A stretch of DNA of 5,021 nt from NCBI GenBank assembly GCA_003235785.1, contig QJYE01000310.1, positions 1 to 5,021 on the forward strand, written 5' to 3'. Origin of the DNA: Nitrospirota bacterium (GTDB lineage: Bacteria; Nitrospirota; Nitrospiria; Nitrospirales; UBA8639). The notes under the pieces were generated by a model. The model did no database searches. It was not told where the DNA came from and worked only from the letters and a program-made list of their open reading frames with translations. Shown here piece by piece: positions 1 to 5,021 of this stretch (position 1 is its first letter; every line of letters begins with the position of its first letter). Position numbers and translations under genes: made by a program.

Positions 1-390
1 GTTGGGAGCAGATCCGCCTGCTTCAACTTCCCATGTAGGCTAGAGTAGCTAACCCACTTTTTAGATCAAGGGATCCAACAGCGACTTATAAAAAGCATTC
101 TGAGTTTCGAAAAAAATCGCCTACCCTATTTTTTTACATTTTCAGAAATTTTTTGTGAATCACCTGGTCCAGGATAATTCTTCGATCGCCTCGAAGCCTA
201 CATGATTTTTTCAATTACCCACTTCTGTGACAACCAGCTTCTGAAGGAATATTCCTTGTTTCGACATTACTAATTTTCCAGCATTCCACCGAGGGTTGCC
301 ATTTTATTATATTTTTGTTAAAAACCTCCCATTCTTGCCAGTTCACTCTTCTGTATTTTTTCCACACACATGATTTCGGAGGGCTTGATG
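1..390. other. AT-rich spacer without a convincing gene
   Basis: This stretch upstream of the peptidase gene is AT-rich and shows no frame I would call a gene. A short open frame enters from the left edge and stops at TAG 36-38 (last residues WEQIRLLQLPM). It could be the tail of a gene lying mostly outside the window, but eleven codons cannot settle this. Two small inverted repeats are visible. One is AAAAAAAT/ATTTTTTT at 110-117 and 128-135 with a 10-base loop, made of A-T pairs only. The other is CTTCGA/TCGAAG at 180-185 and 191-196 with a 5-base loop and a T-run at 206-211. Neither is a convincing terminator. The 3' end probably carries the promoter and ribosome site of the peptidase gene. 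Confidence 0.6.
296..324 (+). promoter_or_regulatory. Candidate sigma70-like promoter for the peptidase gene
   Basis: TTGCCA at 296-301 matches five of six bases of the -35 consensus. It is followed after 17 bases by TAAAAA at 319-324, four of six of the -10 consensus. It lies about 65 bases before the likely start codon. The region is so AT-rich that such matches arise easily by chance, so this is only a candidate. Confidence 0.25.
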
Positions 391-957
391 ATGTCCCAAC
401 AGGCACAAGCACTTTGGTCTAGACGCGTGTTTCTGAAAACCTCACTCCTGGGAATGGCTTTACTAGGCAGTCGATTGGCTCTTCCAGATTGGGCTTCTGC
501 ACAGACTGCCCCCACCGGGCGATTGCGTCTGTTGAATTTGAACACTCAAGAGCGAATTTCGGTGAGATATCGCAGTCGAACGGGTCAGTACGATCAGCGT
601 GCCTTGGAGGACATTAACTATGTCCTCCGGTGTCCCCATTCCGATCAAGTCTGTGAAATAGATATCCAATTACTGGAATATCTCAATCGGATTGTCAACC
701 TTGTCGGACCAGGAAAAGAAGTTCACATTTCTTCTGCTTATCGCTCACCCACGTATAATGCTTGGCTGGTTCGCACAGGCAAAGGCGCCGCACCGAATAG
801 CTTACATATGACAGGGCAGGCCATCGACATCGCCATTCCAGGAGTCCGGCTGTCGCACGTGTGGCGCGCCGCCGCGAAGCTGCGGCAGGGAGGGGTGGGC
901 AATTACCGTCGTCGGGGATTCATTCATATCGACACCGGTCCTGTCCGCTATTGGTAG
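391..957 (+). CDS. Tat-exported YcbK/MepK-like (DUF882) M15-type zinc peptidase
   Basis: Probable periplasmic peptidoglycan endopeptidase of the YcbK/DUF882 group. E. coli YcbK (MepK) cuts cross-links between meso-diaminopimelate residues. From the start used here (188 aa) there is a twin-arginine motif SRRVFLK at residues 10-16, a hydrophobic stretch to about residue 31 and a likely cleavage after ASA (35-37). The M15 features are SAYRSPTYN (115-123), HMTGQAID with zinc ligands His139 and Asp146, and the terminal GFIHID block with the third ligand His179. The protein ends in DTGPVRYW, as is usual in this family. I chose the ATG at 391 because GGAGGG at 378-383 sits 7 bases before it. The ATG at 388 is too close to that site, and the ATG at 370 lies upstream of it and has no site of its own. 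An unusual Cys81/Cys88 pair may form a disulfide. The gene appears monocistronic. The family is near certain; the exact bond cleaved is inferred. Confidence 0.9.
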   Translation: MSQQAQALWSRRVFLKTSLLGMALLGSRLALPDWASAQTAPTGRLRLLNLNTQERISVRYRSRTGQYDQRALEDINYVLRCPHSDQVCEIDIQLLEYLNRIVNLVGPGKEVHISSAYRSPTYNAWLVRTGKGAAPNSLHMTGQAIDIAIPGVRLSHVWRAAAKLRQGGVGNYRRRGFIHIDTGPVRYW

Positions 958-984
958 CCTTTTGAATTTGGCCTCGCTTCTTTT

Positions 985-1020
985 GCCTCGTCATCACAGA
1001 CAATGAGGCTCACACCTTTT
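985..1020 (+). terminator. Weak terminator candidate after the peptidase gene
   Basis: GCCTCGT at 985-991 can pair with ATGAGGC at 1003-1009, giving 7 pairs including one G-U, with an 11-base loop. Only a run of four T (1017-1020) follows, 7 bases away. The position 28 bases after the stop codon fits a terminator, but the stem is short and the T-tract is poor. Confidence 0.3.
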
Positions 1021-1102
1021 CAGATTTAATTGCCAGCTCTTTTGTAGGAAATTTTCATCCCTACCCTTACTCAAGGTCTCGTTCGCCTTCGCGAATCGTC
1101 AC

Positions 1103-1131
1103 TTGCTTACTTTTTTCTGCTTTCATATCAT
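1103..1131 (+). promoter_or_regulatory. Candidate sigma70-like promoter for the Rieske-cytochrome b/c operon
   Basis: TATCAT at 1126-1131 matches five of six -10 bases. TTGCTT at 1103-1108 lies exactly 17 bases upstream and has the TTG core of a -35 box but little more. Transcription would start near 1138 and give a leader of roughly 75 bases before the Rieske start. This is the best-spaced candidate I found in the spacer, but the -35 box is weak. Confidence 0.35.
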
Positions 1132-1214
1132 GACAAAGAGAATGAAGCATCGATCTCCAGAATTTGCCACCACATTGAAAGTCCGAGAGGACTTCACCAC
1201 TCAGGGAAACTAAT

Positions 1215-1736
1215 ATGGAAGATGGCTTATCCACACCGGTAGGAACACGCCGGTCATTCTTTGTGAAAACCACCGTGTTTATTTCCTCTCTTATTGGATT
1301 CTCTCTGGCAGTTCCCCTCATCGGCTACGTGGTCGCCCCCGCGCTTCGACGACGCAACAAAGAATGGGTATCGCTAGGCCAAACTGAAAAGTTGCCGGTT
1401 GGAGAACCCCAATCATTGGATTTTAGAGTGACCGTGAAGGATGGATGGCAGGAAAGCCAGACCACGAAGGGGGTGTGGGCCCTCAAACAGGCCGATGGCC
1501 AAGTGACCGTTTATTCGCCAATTTGCCCCCATTTAGGTTGTGGTTTTCGATGGGACCAACAGGACCGGTTATTTAAATGCCCCTGCCATGGGAGCATCTT
1601 TAATGTTGATGGCACCGTCAAAGCCGGACCCGCACCACGCCCTTTGGATACCCTGCCGTCCAAAATCGAAAATGGCGACCTGCTCGTCCAATATGAGCAA
1701 TTCAAATCCGGGTTGGCCAAGAAAGTGGAACTTTAA
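1215..1736 (+). CDS. Rieske [2Fe-2S] iron-sulfur subunit of complex III
   Basis: Rieske subunit (called QcrA or PetA in different lineages) of a quinol:cytochrome c oxidoreductase; it takes the first electron from quinol and hands it to haem c. In the 173 residues there is a Tat-type motif TRRSFFVK (11-18), a single N-terminal membrane anchor (about 19-41) and a periplasmic head. Cluster box 1 is CPHLGC (104-109) and box 2 is CPCHGS (122-127). By family rule, Cys104, His106, Cys122 and His125 hold the cluster and Cys109-Cys124 form the disulfide. The proline loop GPAPRPL is at 138-144. Ser127 is present, but residue 129 is Phe where high-potential Rieske proteins have Tyr, which may lower the potential. 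The ATG at 1215 is the only reasonable start: AGGGA lies 7 bases before it and the frame is closed at 1176-1178. It is the first gene of a two-gene operon, with only two bases before the cytochrome b/c start. The function is very well supported. Confidence 0.96.
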   Translation: MEDGLSTPVGTRRSFFVKTTVFISSLIGFSLAVPLIGYVVAPALRRRNKEWVSLGQTEKLPVGEPQSLDFRVTVKDGWQESQTTKGVWALKQADGQVTVYSPICPHLGCGFRWDQQDRLFKCPCHGSIFNVDGTVKAGPAPRPLDTLPSKIENGDLLVQYEQFKSGLAKKVEL

Positions 1737-1738
1737 GC

Positions 1739-3061
1739 ATGGCCTCCCGTCTCTATCAATGGATTGACCGTCGCCTGGGGTTACAACCGTTAGAGCAGAC
1801 CCTCCTCAACGAGCCCATTCCCGGTGGAGCGAGTTGGAATTACGTCTTCGGCTCAGCCACGCTTTTTCTTTTTGTCTTGCAAGCGCTAACAGGCATGTTT
1901 CTCATGGTCTATTACGTGCCTGCAACCGACCATGCCTACGACACCGTTCAGTATATTCAACAGGAGGTGTGGGGAGGATGGTTTGTCCGTGGCCTGCATC
2001 ATTGGGGGGCTTCGGCCGTCATGATGGCCATTGGGCTTCATATGTTGCAGGTCTTTTTTGATGGCGCCTATAAACGCCCTCGCGAGCTCATGTGGATTGT
2101 TGGCGTCATCTTGTTAGCCATTATGCTGGCGTTCGGATTCACCGGGTATTTGCTACCTTGGGATCAAAACGCCTATTGGGCCACCCAGGTGGGTATCAAC
2201 ATGGTTGGTAGCGTCCCACTTATTGGCGATTTTCTCGTGAGAGTCCTTCGAGGAGGTGAAACCCTCGGCGCCTTAACCCTTTCACGTTTTTTCGCGATTC
2301 ACGTCGCGTTTCTTCCCGCCACCATTGCGCTTGGGATTATGATACATCTCTTTATCCTGCGACGAGTAGGGCCCGCAGGGCCTCATGATGAGACCAAAGC
2401 CAAAGCCGGAAGTGAGACATTCTATCCCCGTCAGGTCTATATGGACGCGGTGGTGATGCTCTGCGTGTTTGGAATCGTGTCGATGTTGGCGATTAACGTG
2501 GAATTCCCCTTGGCTGATAAAGCCAACCCTTCAGACCATACATTCATTCCCGTCCCGGAATGGTATTTTCTATTTTTTTATGAGCTTCTCAAATATGCCC
2601 CAGGAGCCTTAGGGCCTCTGGCGACCTGGCTTCTTCCCACGCTCTTTTTCTCAGGATTGCTGCTTCTGCCATTTGTGGATCGAAACCCTGAACGACACCC
2701 GTCCTCACGCCGGGTCGTACTGGCCTGCGGGTTGAGTTTTTTGATTGTTGTCTTCAGCTTGTTGGGCATTTCTCTCCGCGACCTGTATGCCGTTCCCAAA
2801 CGTGATCCGTCAGTGATTCGAGGCATGGCATTAGTGGAACAATTCAATTGTCACACCTGTCATCGCATTCATGGGGAAGGTGTGAATGTGGGCCCAGACC
2901 TCTCGTTTGTCGCCGATCGCCGACCAGACCGTGAGTGGCACATTCGACACTTCAAAGACCCTCAGTCCGTTTCCCCCGGCTCCTTCATGCCAAAATTTCC
3001 CCTCAATGACAAACAGCTCAACGACCTGACGAATTACATGCTAACCCTCAAGAGTGGATAA
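1739..3061 (+). CDS. Cytochrome b/c fusion subunit of complex III (b6-subunit IV-like plus haem c)
   Basis: Membrane core of the quinol:cytochrome c oxidoreductase, 440 aa. Residues 1-210 resemble cytochrome b6 with four membrane helices. The b-haem ligands are His87 and His101 (x13 spacing) and His188 and His203 (x14 spacing, as in b6f rather than bc1). Residues from about 230 to 347 resemble subunit IV, with three helices and the quinol-site PEWY motif at 273-276. The tail is a one-haem cytochrome c domain with CHTCH at 371-375 and probable axial Met417 in the GSFMPKF segment. It replaces the separate cytochrome c1 or f. The position matching the b6 cysteine that binds the extra haem c_n is Val36, so that haem is probably absent. 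It starts two bases after the Rieske stop with only a weak ribosome site (AGTGGA, 1724-1729), suggesting translational coupling. No frameshift or truncation is seen. Similar fusions occur in Nitrospirota and some other phyla. Confidence 0.96.
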   Translation: MASRLYQWIDRRLGLQPLEQTLLNEPIPGGASWNYVFGSATLFLFVLQALTGMFLMVYYVPATDHAYDTVQYIQQEVWGGWFVRGLHHWGASAVMMAIGLHMLQVFFDGAYKRPRELMWIVGVILLAIMLAFGFTGYLLPWDQNAYWATQVGINMVGSVPLIGDFLVRVLRGGETLGALTLSRFFAIHVAFLPATIALGIMIHLFILRRVGPAGPHDETKAKAGSETFYPRQVYMDAVVMLCVFGIVSMLAINVEFPLADKANPSDHTFIPVPEWYFLFFYELLKYAPGALGPLATWLLPTLFFSGLLLLPFVDRNPERHPSSRRVVLACGLSFLIVVFSLLGISLRDLYAVPKRDPSVIRGMALVEQFNCHTCHRIHGEGVNVGPDLSFVADRRPDREWHIRHFKDPQSVSPGSFMPKFPLNDKQLNDLTNYMLTLKSG

Positions 3062-3198
3062 CTCTTTTCGGCCTTCTGACAAATTCATTTTTTGACGGTT
3101 ATCAATGGAGAAACATGCTTCTCTCAGGTATCCATGTGCGACCCTCAACATAAAAAAATCCCCCACGGCTTTTTAATAGAGCCGTGGGGGAAGAAAAA
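3062..3198. other. Convergent spacer between complex III operon and channel-like gene
   Basis: This 137-base spacer separates two genes that point at each other. It has no open frame worth reporting. Its right half is the hairpin described separately. I see no second strong hairpin for the complex III transcript, so that operon may share the same hairpin or end by a factor-dependent route. Confidence 0.6.
3152..3190 (-). terminator. Rho-independent terminator of the channel-like gene
   Basis: CCCCCACGGCT at 3160-3170 pairs perfectly with AGCCGTGGGGG at 3180-3190, an 11-pair GC-rich stem with a 9-base loop. The T3159/A3191 pair can extend it. Read on the minus strand the stem is followed by a run of seven T (the A-run 3152-3158), just after the stop codon of the channel-like gene. 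On the plus strand the flank is AAGAAAAATT without a T-run, so any effect on the incoming complex III transcript would be weaker. Confidence 0.9.
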
Positions 3199-4668
3199 TT
3201 ATTCCCGGCGCTCGCCGCGGATTTGACTGAGCCAATGCTCCATTTGTTTGCCCGCGGCCTCCCGGCCTCCTAGACCGAAGGATAACGCCACCGCCACGGC
3301 AATCGCCCCAAGCGTCAGCCCGAATGCCAGGTTGACGATCTCATTGGCTAACCCCATGGCCCGCAACCCCATGGCGATCACCAACCCGAGAATCGCGAAT
3401 CGCGCAATATTCGCCACTCCTCCCGAATTCGCTCCATGAACCCGAATTATGGTTTCATAGGCGAGATTCGACAACCAGAACCCGATGGCGATGATCGCAC
3501 TGCCCAATAACACCTGCCCGCCAAATTCGATGAACATCGTGACAAGTTCGGAAACCTGCTCAAAGCCCAACTGGCTCGTCGCCTCGATGATGGCAAATAC
3601 CACGATAAAGAACGCAACCACCTTTCCCGCAAATGCAGAAGGGGTGATTTGACCTGTAAAGGCCTGCCCCAGGCCAAGCTTATCGGGAAGGGCATCAAAA
3701 CCCAGGCCTCCTAACAAATTTCCCAGCAAATGAGACACTAACCGTGAAATCGCAAAGGCGATCCCCAAGATAATGGCCGCCGCAAAGATGTCAGGGATGG
3801 CGGCCATCATGTGGTTCAACATATCGGTGGCCGGTCCAGTAATCACCTCAATTTCCAGGGCTTGCAATGCCGCAATCACCGCAGGAACAAGAATCAGGAT
3901 ATACACCACCAATGCAATCAAATGGGACAAAGTCATCGTCCCTCTGAGCCCGACTTGTTCACCTAATCGATCAGTGCCGGCAGCCGTCAACAAGTTACTC
4001 ACGAGATCGCGGACGATTTTGGCTAAAAACCACCCAACCACACCTATCACAATCGCCCCAAACACATTCGGGACCATGCCTAGCATTTCATTAACCATGG
4101 CTTGGACCGGTTCTAACAATCCATCAATCTCCAATGTGCCTAAAATAGCGGGAAGAAAGAGTAGAACAATCAGCCAAAATACGACGTTGCCCAAATTATC
4201 ACTGATCGGTCGCATTCCGGCTCCCGCGCTCAGCTTGTCATCCAACGTCGTCGCCTGCAACGCTTTGGACACAATCATCCGAAGTACCGTGGCGATGACC
4301 CACACGAGTAACATCAGAATCCCCCCAGCGACTAATTTCGGGACAAAGGCTAAGACCTGATCGACTAACGCCCGCAAAGGACCCGAGACCAATTCCAAAT
4401 GTAAGGCGTTAAAAAATGCCACCAAAACCAGTAACAAAATTACATAATAGATGCCTGCCGCTGTTCCACCTTCAATGTCCATTTCTGCCCCGGTGGTCGA
4501 ACGCAATCGCTGATTGACGTTGATAATACCGAGCCCCTTTTTCACGCCGGCTCTCACGGCCATGGCGACAAACCAACCCAAAATGAGAATTCCCAAGGCG
4601 CCCAATACACTCGGGAGTGTTCCCCCAAGAGTCTCTTGCAGGGTTTCTATCAATCTACTCATGTCCAT
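3199..4668 (-). CDS. Conserved-TM-helix, mechanosensitive-channel-like membrane protein
   Basis: Very hydrophobic 489-residue inner-membrane protein of the 'conserved TM helix' (PF05552-like) kind, often labelled mechanosensitive ion channel and related to Pseudomonas CmpX. It contains five tandem units of about 91 residues. Each has a first helix with a Pro and, 13 residues later, a Trp or Phe: P19/W32, P110/W123, P200/W213, P292/F305, with Gln385/W398 in the last. A second helix follows in each unit (about 68-92, 157-181, 246-272, 345-368, 418-441). A final Gly/Ala-rich helix (446-466) ends in FGLGGREAAGK, recalling the pore helix of MscS, but the MscS beta-domain is absent. About eleven membrane helices are expected. 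The ATG at 4668 is preferred over the longer frame beginning at 4743: AAGGAG (plus-strand 4675-4680) lies 6 bases upstream of it, and the extra 25 residues are polar with no site. A TATACT -10-like box lies at 4689-4694. A role in osmotic or envelope stress is inferred from the family only. Confidence 0.85.
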   Translation of the reverse strand: MDMSRLIETLQETLGGTLPSVLGALGILILGWFVAMAVRAGVKKGLGIINVNQRLRSTTGAEMDIEGGTAAGIYYVILLLVLVAFFNALHLELVSGPLRALVDQVLAFVPKLVAGGILMLLVWVIATVLRMIVSKALQATTLDDKLSAGAGMRPISDNLGNVVFWLIVLLFLPAILGTLEIDGLLEPVQAMVNEMLGMVPNVFGAIVIGVVGWFLAKIVRDLVSNLLTAAGTDRLGEQVGLRGTMTLSHLIALVVYILILVPAVIAALQALEIEVITGPATDMLNHMMAAIPDIFAAAIILGIAFAISRLVSHLLGNLLGGLGFDALPDKLGLGQAFTGQITPSAFAGKVVAFFIVVFAIIEATSQLGFEQVSELVTMFIEFGGQVLLGSAIIAIGFWLSNLAYETIIRVHGANSGGVANIARFAILGLVIAMGLRAMGLANEIVNLAFGLTLGAIAVAVALSFGLGGREAAGKQMEHWLSQIRGERRE

Positions 4669-4674
4669 GAATGA

Positions 4675-4680
4675 CTCCTT
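4675..4680 (-). promoter_or_regulatory. Ribosome binding site that fixes the channel-like gene start
   Basis: Read on the minus strand this is AAGGAG, followed by 6 bases and then ATG at 4668. It argues against the in-frame ATG at 4743, which would add 25 residues and has no such site. Another in-frame ATG at 4662 would be 12 bases away and is less favourable. Confidence 0.8.
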
Positions 4681-4930
4681 TCGGTAAGAGTATACATTCC
4701 CAATCAACCTACACCGCGTGCAGTTAGGCTGACGGATCACCAATGAAAAATTTGCTGGTCTATTTCTATCGAAGAAAAAAACGAAAGGTCACAATCGAAG
4801 TCAAGCAGACCTTCACAGTACCAATACCACTCCTGTTGAGTCCACCCAAAACTCCTATCCCTTCATGGCAACACGATGTCTTCAAGAAAGCCATTCTGAA
4901 ATTCTTTCTTCCAATCTATCGAATTTTATT

Positions 4931-4969
4931 AAAAAAAAGCGGCATTTCCATTTCCGGAAATGCCGCTTT
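4931..4969 (-). terminator. Strong rho-independent terminator, probably for a minus-strand gene beyond the right edge
   Basis: A 14-pair perfect stem, 4936-4949 with 4956-4969 (core AAAGCGGCATTTCC), has a 6-base loop. On the minus strand the stem runs into eight T (A-run 4931-4938), the classic layout. On the plus strand it is followed by TTTCTTTC-type sequence, so it could also work weakly in that direction. It separates the channel-like gene from whatever lies to the right. Confidence 0.88.
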
Positions 4970-4975
4970 CTTTCA

Positions 4976-5021
4976 TCAATACCAGGCTGAATCCACAATC
5001 AGGGTAAGGGTCAGGTGTATA
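4976..5021 (-). CDS. Possible C-terminal tail of a gene running in from the right edge
   Basis: On the minus strand one frame enters from the edge, reads IHLTLTLIVDSAWY and stops at TGA (plus-strand 4976-4978). The strong terminator hairpin begins 6 bases after the stop. That spacing is what one expects at the end of a real gene. Only about fourteen codons are visible, so the product cannot be named. Of the other two frames one is closed at once and one runs on through the hairpin, which makes this frame the best choice. Confidence 0.4.
   Translation of the reverse strand, partial: IHLTLTLIVDSAWY

Larger units (their letters stand above)
958..1214. other. Spacer between the peptidase gene and the complex III operon
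   Basis: This 257-base spacer contains no believable gene. The Rieske frame is closed upstream by stops at 1143-1145 and 1176-1178. It holds a weak terminator-like hairpin near its left end and a promoter candidate in the middle. Immediately before the Rieske start, AGGGA at 1203-1207 lies 7 bases from the ATG and is the probable ribosome binding site. Confidence 0.6.
4669..4975. other. 5' region of the channel-like gene
   Basis: About 300 bases between the channel-like gene and the probable end of the next minus-strand gene. It holds the ribosome site, a TATACT box on the minus strand (4689-4694) without a clear -35 partner, and the terminator near its right end. A plus-strand frame is open from ATG 4743 to the window edge but runs through that terminator and has no ribosome site, so I do not call it. 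The promoter of the channel-like gene should lie here; I cannot place it with confidence. Confidence 0.5.

Noticed and set aside
3..38. Tail of a plus-strand gene at the left edge (ends LLQLPM, TAG 36-38)
   Set aside because: Only eleven codons are visible, another frame is equally open, and no clear terminator follows, so it is mentioned in the spacer entry but not called.
110..135. AAAAAAAT/ATTTTTTT inverted repeat as a terminator
   Set aside because: The stem is only A-T pairs with a 10-base loop and would be unstable; such repeats are expected in a spacer this AT-rich.
215..545. Two minus-strand frames across the peptidase gene start (215-412 and 318-545)
   Set aside because: They overlap the start and signal peptide of a well-supported gene, show no domain and have no clear ribosome sites.
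3108..3123. GAGAA/TTCTC hairpin as the terminator of the complex III operon
   Set aside because: The stem has only five pairs and no T-run follows it.
3773..4360. 195-codon plus-strand frame opposite the channel-like gene
   Set aside because: It lies wholly antisense to a well-supported gene, is rich in Thr, Ser, Asn and Pro in a way typical of reversed hydrophobic coding DNA, and has no recognisable motif.
3199..4743. Longer 514-residue form of the channel-like protein starting at 4743
   Set aside because: The extra 25 residues are polar and cysteine-containing with no ribosome site, while AAGGAG sits 6 bases before the ATG at 4668.
4743..5021. Plus-strand frame open from ATG 4743 to the window edge (93 codons)
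   Set aside because: There is no ribosome site before the ATG, the composition is that of an AT-rich spacer, no family is recognisable, and the frame runs straight through a strong terminator hairpin.

Overview
The window looks like ordinary chromosomal DNA from a Gram-negative-type bacterium with a respiratory chain. The best guess is Nitrospirota (Nitrospira/Leptospirillum-like), because the quinol:cytochrome c oxidoreductase is reduced to two genes, a Rieske protein and a cytochrome b that carries its own C-terminal haem c domain. This arrangement is also known in some other phyla, so the assignment is an inference. Coding DNA looks of middling GC, while the spacers are clearly AT-rich. 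No tRNA, rRNA, CRISPR array, transposase or phage gene was seen.

Layout, left to right. Positions 1-390 are an AT-rich spacer without a convincing gene. Positions 391-957 (+) encode a Tat-exported YcbK/MepK-like (DUF882, M15-type) zinc peptidase for cell-wall peptidoglycan. A 257-base spacer follows, with a weak terminator candidate and a sigma70-like promoter candidate. The complex III operon comes next: Rieske iron-sulfur protein (1215-1736, +) and, two bases later, the cytochrome b/c fusion (1739-3061, +). A convergent spacer holds a strong hairpin terminator (about 3152-3190) for the gene facing it. That gene, 3199-4668 on the minus strand, encodes a 489-residue, very hydrophobic 'conserved TM helix' (mechanosensitive-channel-like) protein made of five repeats of about 91 residues. 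Its 5' region runs to a second strong hairpin terminator (about 4931-4969). This second hairpin probably ends another minus-strand gene whose last codons may lie at 4976-5021.

How the genes work together: the Rieske and cytochrome b/c proteins should form a minimal quinol-oxidising complex. The Rieske head takes one electron from quinol and passes it to the tethered haem c, while the two b haems recycle the second electron across the membrane. The peptidase (periplasmic) and the channel-like protein (inner membrane) are separate units with no visible functional link to complex III beyond being envelope proteins.

The most interesting points are these. The cytochrome b has the b6-type His-x14-His spacing but lacks the cysteine that would attach haem c_n (c_i). 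The Rieske protein keeps the potential-tuning Ser but has Phe where high-potential forms have Tyr. The channel-like protein has a clear five-fold internal repeat and no MscS beta-domain. I found no evidence of a wholly new system in this window.
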